Below are positions 16,106 through 24,323 of a stretch of DNA of 39,359 nucleotides, in pieces; positions within the stretch are counted from its first letter, which is position 1, and the number at the start of each line of letters is the position of its first letter. The notes below the pieces were generated by a model. The model did not search any database. It saw only the letters and a list, made by a program, of their open reading frames with translations, and was not told where the DNA came from. The DNA lies in the NCBI GenBank assembly GCA_031549535.1, contig JAVBPP010000016.1:1-39359 (forward strand). Reading direction: 5' to 3'. Source of the stretch: JAVBPP01 sp031549535 (GTDB lineage: Bacteria > Bacillota > Clostridia > Oscillospirales > Acutalibacteraceae). The position numbers and the translations under genes were made by a program.

Positions 16106-17017
16106 TTATCCGCCTATTCGCAGCATGGCTTCAATACAGCCCAGCGCGCCCTTACGCAGGCGTTCGTCCAGCTCTATTGCTTCGCCCGCCTTCCCCTGCA
16201 GGCACTCGAGCAACAGCTGCTGCGTGATTTTTTTCATGTCGGGACAAACCAGGGTCTCCGGCGCGAGGTAGTGCAGCTGCTTCTCGGGGTAACGCAGGCG
16301 CATGGCGTCCGCAACGCCGCGTTCCGTGCCGACGATGACATTCTCCTCCTGCGCGATATACTCAATAATGGCCTTTGTGGAGCCAATCATGTCCGCGTGC
16401 CGCAGCGCGGCGGGCGGGCATTCGGGGTGCATGGCAAGCTTCGCGCCCGGGTGCGCCCGCTTGCAGGCGAGCACCATCTCCTCCGTCAGCGCGGCATGGA
16501 TGGGGCAGTAGCCGTCCCAGAGCAGCAGCTCTTTTTCGGGCAGTTGGCTTTGCACCCAGGCGCCGAGGTTTTGATCGGGGATAAACAAAATTCTTTTTTC
16601 CGGCAACGATGCAACAATTTGCACCGCGCTGGAGGAGGTGACACAGATATCGCACTCCGCCTTCAGCGCCGCGTTTGTGTTGATATACACCACAACGGGC
16701 ACAGCGGGGTTTTCCTGTTTAAATTGCCGCACACGCTCCGGGGCAATCTGCTCCGCCATGGGGCAGCCGGCATCGGGCGCGGGGAGGATGACTTCTTTTT
16801 CGGGCGACAGTATTTTCACAGTCTCCGCCATAAAGCGCACACCGCAGAGAATCACGCGCCGATACTCATGCGCAATTTGCGCACGTGCAAATTGTGCGAG
16901 AGCGAAACTGTCTCCTGTCAGGTCAGCCAGCTCCAAAATCTCCGGCGGTTGATAGCTGTGCGCCAGCACCAGCGTGCCGCTCTCCCGTTTCGCCTGCTCC
17001 AGCTGCGCTTTCAACAT
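16106..17017 (-). CDS. nadA: Quinolinate synthase
   Basis: A 303-residue iron-sulfur enzyme that condenses iminoaspartate with dihydroxyacetone phosphate to quinolinate. The probable [4Fe-4S] ligands are Cys85 (AGCPMAEQ), Cys171 (GYCPIHAAL) and Cys258 (LVCPDMKK), with spacing as in the short NadA form. LAHSYQPPEI and CGVRFMAET are family signatures. It is the first gene of the operon, with its own TATAAT promoter 40 bases upstream. No NiaR gene is in the window. Confidence 0.95.
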   Translation of the reverse strand: MLKAQLEQAKRESGTLVLAHSYQPPEILELADLTGDSFALAQFARAQIAHEYRRVILCGVRFMAETVKILSPEKEVILPAPDAGCPMAEQIAPERVRQFKQENPAVPVVVYINTNAALKAECDICVTSSSAVQIVASLPEKRILFIPDQNLGAWVQSQLPEKELLLWDGYCPIHAALTEEMVLACKRAHPGAKLAMHPECPPAALRHADMIGSTKAIIEYIAQEENVIVGTERGVADAMRLRYPEKQLHYLAPETLVCPDMKKITQQLLLECLQGKAGEAIELDERLRKGALGCIEAMLRIGG

Positions 17018-17052
17018 GCCCCACTGCCCCCATTGTCTATTCTTGAACCTTT

Positions 17053-17081
17053 ATTATAGCAGTGTTCGCTTTTCGGCACAA
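17053..17081 (-). promoter_or_regulatory. Promoter of the nadABC operon
   Basis: A perfect TATAAT (17053-17058) has TTGTGC (17076-17081) 17 bases upstream on the minus strand, about 36 bases ahead of the nadA start. Confidence 0.65.
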
Positions 17082-17114
17082 GGGGAAATGCAGAATTTTA
17101 GCGTACAAAAACAA

Positions 17115-17164
17115 AAAACAGGCACAGCTCCCCTGCCCATAGCAAAGGGAGCCGTGCCTGTTTT
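17115..17164 (-). terminator. Terminator of the phage-like cassette
   Basis: Two 18-base arms (17115-17132 and 17147-17164), with one mismatch and a 14-base loop, form a strong GC-rich hairpin. On the minus strand it is followed by TTTTTTGTTTTTGT, an excellent T-tract. It insulates nadA from the cassette upstream. Confidence 0.85.
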
Positions 17165-17191
17165 GCGGTATAATACCACTATCCAACGTAA

Positions 17192-18040
17192 TTAGCGTAT
17201 CACAACATAATTATACAGCACATTGTTCTCATTTAAGCGCGGCTGGCAGTTTTTCATTACCTGGCTGGCGGTGGAAAGCAAGCGAAAGCCGGTTTCCGTG
17301 ATCTCCAGCCCCTGCGTGTTGGCGCCATAGGGCGTTGCCATGCCCCAATAGACCGCATAACTGTTTACCGAAAAATCCGCTGTTACGGGCGGGTGTTTTT
17401 GCGCAAACACAAAAAGCATACGCGGCGTTGGGGTAAGGGGGATGGTGCGTGTGGTCTCCCCGTTGCCGTAATAGCTGCCGAACATCACCGGGTTGAGCGC
17501 CAAGTCTTTTTCGGCCGCGTCCTGAAAGTGCAGCGTCTTATCCCGCACATGGCTGCCGCAGAGCAGCTCCTTGTCAAAAAAGCTCTCATAGCTCACTCCC
17601 GTGCCCTCCGCCGGGCAAAAGTCGGCCTGCAAATCCGCCCAGCCGTTTAGCACAAAGGCGTCCGTGTCGCGGTCCGCATGCACCTTTTCGCAGCCGGATT
17701 TTACAATGCCAAGGTCCGTGTCAAAGGTCAGCCTGTCCAAAATGCGGGAGAACAGCTCGTGGCAGCGTTCCCCGCCTTGACTGTATGGCACATAGATATT
17801 CAGCTTCAGCCGGATGCTTGCGCTGCGGCAGTATTCCTGCCGCTCCAAAACGCCGTCCGCGTTTTTTACAAAGCTGTCCTCCAGCTCAATGCGTTCAATG
17901 CCCACCACGGCTATGGCGTCCTTCAGCGGCACCTGCTTGCTCTTTGCCGGGAATTCTGTCAAATAGCTTAAGTTGGCAATGGGCATATGCGCCTGCAGCC
18001 ACGCTACGATTTTTGAGGGCATGATACTGATTTGGCTCAT
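17192..18040 (-). CDS. Phage protein: tail-terminator-like part joined to adhesin-like part
   Basis: A 282-residue protein, last gene of the cassette. The ATG at 18040 follows AGGAGGTGA. The first ~150 residues (SIRLKLNIYVPYSQGGERCHELFSRI, in two blocks, then FDTDLGIVKSGCEKV) have the look of a phage tail-terminator or tail-completion protein. Residues ~185-282 differ: FGSYYGNGETTRTIPLTPTP, then RMLFVFAQ and later GLEITETGFRL, resembling the repeated C-terminal domain found on phage fibres and other receptor-binding proteins. If right, this one protein could both close the head-neck and bind a surface, which would fit the absence of tail genes. No membrane segment or signal peptide is seen. 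Both domain readings are by eye. Confidence 0.45.
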   Translation of the reverse strand: MSQISIMPSKIVAWLQAHMPIANLSYLTEFPAKSKQVPLKDAIAVVGIERIELEDSFVKNADGVLERQEYCRSASIRLKLNIYVPYSQGGERCHELFSRILDRLTFDTDLGIVKSGCEKVHADRDTDAFVLNGWADLQADFCPAEGTGVSYESFFDKELLCGSHVRDKTLHFQDAAEKDLALNPVMFGSYYGNGETTRTIPLTPTPRMLFVFAQKHPPVTADFSVNSYAVYWGMATPYGANTQGLEITETGFRLLSTASQVMKNCQPRLNENNVLYNYVVIR

Positions 18041-18052
18041 ACAAATCACCTC

Positions 18053-18382
18053 CTATTCCACGACTGTGCGCAAAATCGCCCAGATATAAAGCAGCGCATC
18101 CCCGTGGTAAACCGCCTCAGCCCGATCCACCTGGTAGGCGCAGTCCCGGGTTTGGATGTAGCTATCCTGCGCCAGGGCGCGCACATCCTGCTCCGGCGGC
18201 CCCAAGTAAAGGTAATACCCCTGATTGTTGTAGCCGATTTCGGTATTCACGCCGTAAAGATACATTTTGTTTTTATAGCGCAGCGGCTGAATAAAGGCAT
18301 GGTACGGCGCAGCGAGGCTGCCGTCCGGCTGACGGATACGCACACTGCGCCCATGCTTTGCAAATAAGCCTTGCATGTTCAT
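18053..18382 (-). CDS. Putative phage head-closure/minor capsid protein
   Basis: A small protein of 109 residues, rich in tyrosine and beta-strand-like segments (KNKMYLYGVNTEIGYNNQGY, then YLYLGPPEQDVRAL). Size, content and place after the capsid and first connector genes fit the head-closure or minor capsid proteins of siphophages, but no firm family was recognised. The start at 18382 lies 10 bases after GGAGG; a second in-frame ATG lies two codons further. It starts 5 bases after the previous stop, so the genes are closely coupled. Confidence 0.5.
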   Translation of the reverse strand: MNMQGLFAKHGRSVRIRQPDGSLAAPYHAFIQPLRYKNKMYLYGVNTEIGYNNQGYYLYLGPPEQDVRALAQDSYIQTRDCAYQVDRAEAVYHGDALLYIWAILRTVVE

Positions 18383-18387
18383 GTTTT

Positions 18388-18753
18388 TTATACCTCCACG
18401 CAGCGGAATAGAAACTGCTCATCCTCCAGCAGCGGCTGTACGCAGAGCATGGCCTCGTCTTTCAACTGCCGAATATGCTGCAAGGCGTCGCCCTGCCGGC
18501 GCACCACCATGTCTCCGGCCTTGAGGTAGGTCGTTTCCCCTTCCCCGGCCTGCTCGCGCAACTTCCATTTATATACGGCAAGCGCCGCCGCCGCGTGAAT
18601 CAGCCGTGGATCCTGCGGATTTGCCCCGGGGCGCAGGCGCGCTGTCAGCTCCCCCAGCGCCAGGGAGCAAAGGGGCAGCGCGTTGGCTGCCCCCTGCTCA
18701 TCCAACAGGGTGTATTGCTGAAAAACGGCGAGAACCTGATATACATCTGCCAT
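18388..18753 (-). CDS. Putative phage head-tail connector protein
   Basis: A 121-residue mainly helical protein (MADVYQVLAVFQQYTLLD, then RLIHAAAALAVYKWKLREQ). The position directly after the major capsid gene and the size match adaptor/connector proteins of the gp6/gp15 type. The ATG at 18753 has AAGGGGAGGGG upstream; the longer open frame would run into the capsid gene. It starts 16 bases after the capsid gene ends. Confidence 0.5.
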   Translation of the reverse strand: MADVYQVLAVFQQYTLLDEQGAANALPLCSLALGELTARLRPGANPQDPRLIHAAAALAVYKWKLREQAGEGETTYLKAGDMVVRRQGDALQHIRQLKDEAMLCVQPLLEDEQFLFRCVEV

Positions 18754-18769
18754 CCGTTTTCCCCTCCCC

Positions 18770-19774
18770 TTATATGGAAAGTACCTTTGCGGAATCTTCA
18801 AAAATTTTGGCAAAGCCCGCAATGCCGGAAATAACGGCGCGCTCCAGCTGGCGGTCAATGAGCTTATCATATTCCGTAACCAGCTCACCTGTTTGAATCA
18901 TTTCCAGCGCGCAGCCCTTATCCAGGCCAATGAGCTTGCCGGAGCCGACGGCGGCACTTTTCACCAAATCCGCGCCGATGGGCGTAATCATTTTTCCGCT
19001 GCCCTGAAAGTTCATTCCGGCCGCCGCATCCTTAAATTCACTGAGGTTCAACAGCTTGGCCATCATGCCCGGCTCGGCAATGATGGTGTTCAGCGCATAG
19101 GGGTCGAAGCGGTTCCAGAAGGTTACAAGGTCACTGTAAGTCAAGCTGCCCGGGCTGGCTACCGCGGTAGTCTGCGCCGCGTTGTTGTTGCCGTCCCCGT
19201 TCAGGAGCACATCAACCGCATCCTTGAGCTGAGAACGCGCAATGTAGGCACCGATTTGTTTGAGCATTACCGTGAACAAATCCAGCCGCTGAAAGCGAAT
19301 TGCTTCATAGGAGGCAACGAGCGTGCGCCCGCGCTTATACAGCTTCACCAGATTTTCTTTGGTACGCACATTGGTCTCGGGAATTACCGCACCCTGCGCA
19401 ACCACCTTCAGCTCCTTTTCGTCCTCTGTGGGCACAGAGGTGATGGAACGGTAATCCATGCCGTCAATGAGGGTGGTTGTGGCGACAATGCGCGGCAGCA
19501 CATTCGCCTCCTCCATCCCCTGGCGCACGGCGCGGGAGATATACTCGGGGAACAAAACGGCGGAATCCGCGGTTTTAAAGAATTTTTCCACTGCGTCGCT
19601 CGCGGTGCCGCTGACCTTGATGTCAAAGCGCTTGAGCTGGCGCTGGTAGGCGTCCAACCCCTCCAGGGCGGTGCCTTTATAATGCTCAGTGGGGTCCAGC
19701 CCCTCCAGAGCGCAGGTAAAATTGCCGGTGGTATACAGTCCCTTTTCCAGTCTCAGGCTATCAAAAGCTGCCAT
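18770..19774 (-). CDS. Phage major capsid protein (HK97-like)
   Basis: A 334-residue protein with the pattern of HK97-fold capsids: a charged N-terminal part, then LFPEYISRAVRQGMEEANVL, then PRIV, a long middle region with KLYKRGRTLVASYEAIRFQR, and a P-domain-like DLVTFWNRFDPYALNTIIAE. The C-terminal end holds MITPIGADLVKSAAVGSGKL. No separate scaffold domain is visible at the start. The ATG at 19774 follows GAAAGGACGG. It lies downstream of a decoration-type protein and a possible protease, the standard head-gene order. Confidence 0.75.
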   Translation of the reverse strand: MAAFDSLRLEKGLYTTGNFTCALEGLDPTEHYKGTALEGLDAYQRQLKRFDIKVSGTASDAVEKFFKTADSAVLFPEYISRAVRQGMEEANVLPRIVATTTLIDGMDYRSITSVPTEDEKELKVVAQGAVIPETNVRTKENLVKLYKRGRTLVASYEAIRFQRLDLFTVMLKQIGAYIARSQLKDAVDVLLNGDGNNNAAQTTAVASPGSLTYSDLVTFWNRFDPYALNTIIAEPGMMAKLLNLSEFKDAAAGMNFQGSGKMITPIGADLVKSAAVGSGKLIGLDKGCALEMIQTGELVTEYDKLIDRQLERAVISGIAGFAKIFEDSAKVLSI

Positions 19775-19794
19775 AGTATCCGTCCTTTCTCAAA

Positions 19795-20139
19795 TTAAAG
19801 CAGAAGGCCAACGCTTGCGTTGACACTGTCCACTTCCAGCACATTGTAGAATTTGCCGCCGGAACCGACGGTTTTCACGCCGCCGGAGCCGTCCGCGGCC
19901 AGCTGGGTATACCCAACAGCGGGAGCCGTGCCCGTATACTTCAGCTTCACATAGCCCGTGAGCTGCACACCCGCGTAGGAACCAAACTTTTCGCGGCAAA
20001 CGCCGAGCATCACGTTGCCCGCCGCGCAGTCCGTCACCTCCTGATTTGCGCTGGATTTGACCGGTGCGCCCACCGTGAGCGCCTCCCCCGCCTGAAATGT
20101 TGCCAGAGATTCGTTTAAGCCGTTAAATGCAATAGCCAT
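19795..20139 (-). CDS. Putative phage head decoration protein
   Basis: A 114-residue, glycine- and alanine-rich protein (MAIAFNGLNESLATFQAG, then GAPVKSSANQEVTDC and VKLKYTGTAPAVGY). It resembles small capsid-decoration proteins with a beta-tulip or DUF2190-like design, and lies just before the capsid gene. The ATG at 20139 follows AAAGGAAC; the longer frame has no better site. Confidence 0.6.
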   Translation of the reverse strand: MAIAFNGLNESLATFQAGEALTVGAPVKSSANQEVTDCAAGNVMLGVCREKFGSYAGVQLTGYVKLKYTGTAPAVGYTQLAADGSGGVKTVGSGGKFYNVLEVDSVNASVGLLL

Positions 20140-20158
20140 GGTGTGTGTTCCTTTCGTA

Positions 20159-20998
20159 TTATATTTGGAACGCCGCATTGGATTGCGGCGTTTCCGCCTG
20201 TTTTGCGCAAAGCTGGGGGGTGAGAGAAACAGCCTTGCGCTGCTGCTCCCGCATGGCCCGCTCCAGGGCTGTCAGCGCATCGCCGTCCAGCTTTGCGCAG
20301 ATACTTTTGCCCACCTTGTCCGGCAAATCCGGAAACACGAGCGCGCAGTGGCGTAAAATGCTCTGCTTAATGCCGTCAAAATATGCCTTTGCATAGTCCG
20401 CCTCAAGCGTTTCTTCCGCCTGCGAAAAGGCCTTGGTTACACCGGCCTCCCGTTGCGCAGGCACAGCCACAAAGGACCATTCATACGCGTCAGAGGGTGC
20501 CCCCAGCACCGCGTGGCAGTGCTTGCCGCCGTATCGCTTGCCCGGAATATGCTCACATTTACCGCGGCGCAAATCCTCCCCGCAAACAGAGCACAGCCGA
20601 GACTGCATCGCGCAGCCGACACTGGTTTCCTTTTTGATACCCGCCTCAATTTCTGTAATCAAGTCCGCGTTCTTTTCCGTGCGCGGCATATAGGCCTTGG
20701 CTCGGATGCAGCAGTAGGGCTCATCCGCCCGCGTTTTGCGCCCGTCATCCGTTTCCACGGCAGTTTCAAAAATACGGGCGGTTTGGCCGGCGGACCTCAT
20801 GTTGTGGTCAAAAATCCCGGTTTTGCCAACAAACAACTTTGCCAGCTCCGCCAGGCAGGCGCTGTCAAAGCGTTCTAAATCGCGGTCCACCTCATTGTCG
20901 CAAAGAATCAGGCGAAAGACATAGACATCCTCCGCCTTTAGTGCCTTGCGCGTGAAGCGGTTGATTTGTTCCAGCTCCGCCGGACTGACTTCATGCAT
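20159..20998 (-). CDS. Putative phage prohead protease
   Basis: A 279-residue protein between portal and capsid genes, where the head-maturation protease normally lies. Residues ~65-72 read IFDHNMRS, with a possible catalytic histidine. Further on, KKETSVGC offers a serine, and the phrase SFVAVPAQREAGVTK resembles the end of serine-type prohead proteases. In between is a cysteine/histidine group (CSVCGEDLRRGKCEH) that might bind zinc. The ATG at 20998 follows AAGGAGTGAGG and overlaps the portal gene by 8 bases. The family is not certain, and the tail beyond residue 200 might serve as a scaffold. Confidence 0.55.
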   Translation of the reverse strand: MHEVSPAELEQINRFTRKALKAEDVYVFRLILCDNEVDRDLERFDSACLAELAKLFVGKTGIFDHNMRSAGQTARIFETAVETDDGRKTRADEPYCCIRAKAYMPRTEKNADLITEIEAGIKKETSVGCAMQSRLCSVCGEDLRRGKCEHIPGKRYGGKHCHAVLGAPSDAYEWSFVAVPAQREAGVTKAFSQAEETLEADYAKAYFDGIKQSILRHCALVFPDLPDKVGKSICAKLDGDALTALERAMREQQRKAVSLTPQLCAKQAETPQSNAAFQI

Positions 20999-22169
20999 GT
21001 TCCTCACTCCTTGTTTCATTCAATTCTTTGGAAAGCTTTCTGCATTCCAGCCGGATGCGCCTGGCCTGCGCCTCATTGAGCGCGGCCTTGCTCAGCTCCG
21101 TGCGGTCCTGCAGAGTGATGTCGTCCCAAATCAGGCTCACGCGGTTGTCGTAGCCCTCCATGCGCAAAAAGCAGCCGCAGATTTTGAGCACCATGGGCGT
21201 CAAAATTCGCCGGAAGGCCTCCAGCTCGCTGGTTAAGATATCCGCCTGCTGGGAGGACATGCGTTCTGTGCTGGACCAGGAAAGCCCCAGCATAAACGGC
21301 GGAAGCCCGGTTTTTGCCACAATTTGCTCAAGCATCTGGCGCACCGGCACGTCGCTGTCCGGGATAGGGTTATCCGCCCCGATCACTTGAATCTGCACAT
21401 CGCCGACGGCTACAAAATCCTTCACCGCTCCGCCGATTTGCATGGCCTCGCCCCATTCCTTTGCCACCTGCAGTGCACGGTCCTTGGCATAGGCGCGGTC
21501 GAGTGCGTCATTTTGGGGGCGGTAAGTCACGGCAAAGCGCACGTTACCCAGCCGCTCCCAGTTTGTGCCGATGCTCTGGTAAATTTTGAGCAGCACGGAA
21601 CTGACGAACGGCAGGCCTTTGAGAAGGGAGTTCCCTTCCAGCCTGCCCGGTTCGGGGTGGAGCGCCGAGAGTAAAACCAATTCCGGGCAGGGAACCTGTT
21701 TCAAGGCAAAGCCATCCCGGACATAGATTTCGGCGTCCAAGCCATTTTCAGCGCGTTTGAGCTCAATCGCCTCCAGCGGCGCGTTATACAGCGCGGCAAT
21801 GCGCCCGGCGGCATCCGTCACCATTTCACCCACCGCCGTGCCACAGGTAAGCAGCTGTTCCAGATAGCTGGAAACAAAGGCCTGTAGCCCCATCTGATTC
21901 CCGCCGACGTTGACCGTTTCGCAAAAGCGATCCAACGCCTGTTGCGCGGCGGGGTCGTTTGCCCGCAGAGAAAAGCCCACCGTCAGCCGCACCAGCTTGC
22001 AAAGCGCGGCGTCTATCAGGGGCACGGCCTCCCGCAGGGCGTAGTAGAGCTTTGTTTGCGGCGTCCCCAGCGGCACGTAGCCGTCTAAAACGCTCCAAAG
22101 CGCCGCAGGCTTTCCCGTTTGCGGCACAGGCACCGCCGTTGCCTGCTGTTTTTTTCGAAATAGACTCAT
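20991..22169 (-). CDS. Phage portal protein
   Basis: A 392-residue protein typical of HK97/SPP1-type portals: the early LREAVPLIDAALCKLVRLTV, a middle DNA-channel region, and a later part rich in TGLPPFMLGLSWSSTERMSS, a phrase common in portal proteins. The ATG at 22169 shares ATGA with the large-terminase stop (4-base overlap), a sign of coupled translation. The portal is the dodecameric gate at one capsid vertex through which DNA is packaged. Confidence 0.8.
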   Translation of the reverse strand: MSLFRKKQQATAVPVPQTGKPAALWSVLDGYVPLGTPQTKLYYALREAVPLIDAALCKLVRLTVGFSLRANDPAAQQALDRFCETVNVGGNQMGLQAFVSSYLEQLLTCGTAVGEMVTDAAGRIAALYNAPLEAIELKRAENGLDAEIYVRDGFALKQVPCPELVLLSALHPEPGRLEGNSLLKGLPFVSSVLLKIYQSIGTNWERLGNVRFAVTYRPQNDALDRAYAKDRALQVAKEWGEAMQIGGAVKDFVAVGDVQIQVIGADNPIPDSDVPVRQMLEQIVAKTGLPPFMLGLSWSSTERMSSQQADILTSELEAFRRILTPMVLKICGCFLRMEGYDNRVSLIWDDITLQDRTELSKAALNEAQARRIRLECRKLSKELNETRSEEHA

Positions 22170-23455
22170 TCGTTTGACCATCCTTTACCTGTTGTCTGCC
22201 TGCTCGCCGCCAGGGCGAAAAAACAGTCCTGCTCCCGCGTGAGCGCCGTGGAGACGAAATAGCGGATGTCGTCCATCGCGTGGTCGTTCTCCTTACGCGG
22301 GCAATCCTTTTTCGCCGCGGTATCCCAGCGGTAAAGCCCAAACTCCCGCAGGCTGTCTTTACACTGCGGGGCAAATTTAATTTCCCCGCGCTTGAGCGCA
22401 TCGCAGACCTTGCGTATCCCGTCCGTCACCTCGTTTTTCGCGGGGACGGCGCGGAACTTCCCATGCCGCCGGATACACTCCAAAAAGCTGGCCGCGCTGG
22501 GGTCTGCAAGCACCGCCTCAATGGGCAAATCGCCCGCAAGCGTTTCCAAGGCGGCGTAATGCTCCTCATCCGTGCGCTGGTTTTGCTCCCTGCGGGAATC
22601 GTAGTAGTATTCCGCAAGGCGGTACCAAACGCCGCCGGAAAAGCCCCAAAGGCCGAAGGAGGAGGGGTTGACAGTCCCATAGTCACAGGAGATGTAGTAT
22701 GGCCCGAGCGCCTCCCCCGCCGGCGGTTCCCCCACATGCCTTTCGGAAAACATGGGGTACACAAGCCCGTCCGCCGCCACCCATTTACCCAAAACAAAAC
22801 GCTCGTAAAACGCGCCGCTGTAAAGGCCTTCATAGCGGCGCATAATTTCCGGCGTGAGTGCGGGATTGTCCCGCATGGTAAAATGCAGCAGCAGGCAGTT
22901 CTTTTCCTGCGCTTTTTGCATCCATTCCACATGAAACCAGTGCGCAGGATGCTCCGGATTGCAATTAAACCAAAAACGCGAGCCCTCCAGCGAGCAGCGC
23001 GCCAGCGCCTGTTCGACAAACGAACGCGGCATCAGGGCAACCTCGTCAAACATAACGCCGCCCAGCGTCATGCCCTGAATCAAAGCCGCGGAGCCTTCGT
23101 CCTTGCCCCCGAACAGGTAAAAGCGATTGCTGCGATTGGAAAGGCTGACTTCCAGCAAATTGCGGGAGAGGGTTTCTTTATACAAAAAGCCGAGCTCACG
23201 GAGCACCGGCAGCATGGGTGTAATGACATTGCGCCGCAGGGAAGTAATTGTTTTGCCGCACAGCGCAAAGGAACAGCCCTCGAAGTTGGCAAAGGCCCAA
23301 AAGAAAAAGGAAAGCGTCATACAAACCGTTTTGCCCGAGCGCACCGCCCCGTTGCAGATGATGGCGTCATAACTCTTATCTGCGCTGGAGGGGCACCACC
23401 AGCTTAAAACCCGCAGCTGCTTGGGAGAAAAATACTGAAACTGTGTGGTTGCCAT
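22166..23455 (-). CDS. Phage terminase large subunit
   Basis: A 429-residue packaging motor. The ATPase half has the Walker A-like GAVRSGKTVCM near residue 36 and the Walker B LGGVMFDEVALM; the nuclease half has ISCDYGTVNPSSFGLWG, EAVLADPSAAS and a late DDIRYFV, which provide the acidic metal ligands of the RNase H-like fold. All key motifs are present, so the enzyme looks intact. The ATG at 23455 follows GGAGGGGG and GAGGAACGC. It is coupled to the portal gene by a 4-base overlap. Confidence 0.9.
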   Translation of the reverse strand: MATTQFQYFSPKQLRVLSWWCPSSADKSYDAIICNGAVRSGKTVCMTLSFFFWAFANFEGCSFALCGKTITSLRRNVITPMLPVLRELGFLYKETLSRNLLEVSLSNRSNRFYLFGGKDEGSAALIQGMTLGGVMFDEVALMPRSFVEQALARCSLEGSRFWFNCNPEHPAHWFHVEWMQKAQEKNCLLLHFTMRDNPALTPEIMRRYEGLYSGAFYERFVLGKWVAADGLVYPMFSERHVGEPPAGEALGPYYISCDYGTVNPSSFGLWGFSGGVWYRLAEYYYDSRREQNQRTDEEHYAALETLAGDLPIEAVLADPSAASFLECIRRHGKFRAVPAKNEVTDGIRKVCDALKRGEIKFAPQCKDSLREFGLYRWDTAAKKDCPRKENDHAMDDIRYFVSTALTREQDCFFALAASRQTTGKGWSNE

Positions 23456-23462
23456 GCGTTCC

Positions 23463-23975
23463 TCAATCCCCCTCCTCTCGCTTTGCTTGCGATGCATTGG
23501 CCTGTTTTTCTAAGGCGCTTGCGCTTTTGTCCAGCGCATGAAAAAAGCTCTGGAAACCCTGCCCCTCGCGTTTGCCGCTCATTTCCGTCAAGCGGTCCAA
23601 CGCCTTCAGTCGGTCAAAAAACTTAATTTCCAGTCCGCCGCTTTTGGGGCATTTGATATCGGAAACATTAAAAAAGTCCATTTGCTCCAAATCCTCCGCC
23701 GTGAGTGTATCCTGCTGGGTCATCAGCCGCAGTGCATCCGTAATGGAGCCGAAGGCCAGGCGGCGGTAGCCCGCGCAGATTTCCGGGTCGGAGAGGGCAC
23801 GCTCTTCCTCCCTTTTTTGGATTTCCTCCCGCACCGCCTTTTTTTCCAGCAGCTTCCCCGCCGCCCGCTCCGGCGCACGCAGATACCCGGCCTTGGCCGC
23901 CGCGCTGCGTGCATCCCGGTTTAGGCTGTAATACAGGCAAAACAGCGCCTCTTTTTCACTAATTCTTTTTTTCAT
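23463..23975 (-). CDS. Phage terminase small subunit
   Basis: A 170-residue protein beginning MKKRISEKEALFCLYYS, then DARSAAAKAGYL, the typical helix-turn-helix start of Terminase_2-type small subunits that recognise the packaging site. A coiled, charged region follows (KKAVREEIQKREEERAL). The ATG at 23975 has AGGAGGG nine bases upstream. It is the first gene of the cassette and lies 8 bases ahead of the large subunit. Confidence 0.8.
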   Translation of the reverse strand: MKKRISEKEALFCLYYSLNRDARSAAAKAGYLRAPERAAGKLLEKKAVREEIQKREEERALSDPEICAGYRRLAFGSITDALRLMTQQDTLTAEDLEQMDFFNVSDIKCPKSGGLEIKFFDRLKALDRLTEMSGKREGQGFQSFFHALDKSASALEKQANASQAKREEGD

Positions 23976-24015
23976 GGTGTGTACCCTCCTGTATGTTGGT
24001 TTCACCCATAGTAAA

Positions 24016-24061
24016 AACACCGCATTTTTTTGCACTAAATAGTGCAAAAAAATGCGGTGTT
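24016..24061 (-). promoter_or_regulatory. Perfect 21-base hairpin ahead of the cassette
   Basis: The arms 24016-24036 and 24041-24061 are perfectly complementary (AACACCGC, T7, GCACT and its mirror) with a four-base loop. On the minus strand the stem is followed by a run of T, like an intrinsic terminator, placed 41 bases before the first packaging gene. It could block read-through into the cassette, act as an attenuator, or be a protein-binding site. Confidence 0.6.
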
Positions 24062-24135
24062 AAAAAATTTTATAAAAATTTAAATTGAGCGATGGTATTA
24101 TTATTCTGGCATGCAATCCAAATCTCACAAAAATC

Positions 24136-24164
24136 TAGACATTTTTTAGAAAAAGAACTATACT
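24136..24164 (+). promoter_or_regulatory. Promoter of the unknown membrane protein gene
   Basis: TAGACA (24136-24141) and TATACT (24159-24164) are spaced by 17 bases, giving a leader of about 150 bases before the start at 24324. Confidence 0.65.
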
Positions 24165-24323
24165 GTTATTATGAAAAGATAGTGGGTAAAAGAATAAAAT
24201 AAGGGCATCTCTAAATACTCGGCGCCGCAAAATTTATGTGAATCTTAGTTTTAGAGGTTTCCTGATCTTACTTTTATACAATGACTGAAATCTATACGGC
24301 ACTTCAGAAGGGTGGTCACACGA

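Larger units (their letters stand above)
23976..24323. other. Divergent intergenic region of the cassette
   Basis: This AT-rich stretch lies between the small-terminase start (minus) and the membrane-protein start (plus). It holds the perfect hairpin at 24016-24061, a good plus-strand promoter at 24136-24164, and an IS-end-like pair (GCATCTCTAAAT near 24213 and TTTTAGAGG near 24252). I found no clear minus-strand promoter, integrase, repressor or att-like duplication here. Confidence 0.45.

Noticed and set aside
17192..23975. att sites or target duplications flanking the capsid cassette
   Set aside because: I compared the sequences near 17.0-17.2 kb and 24.0-24.3 kb by eye and saw no convincing direct repeat or tRNA end; short matches would be expected by chance.
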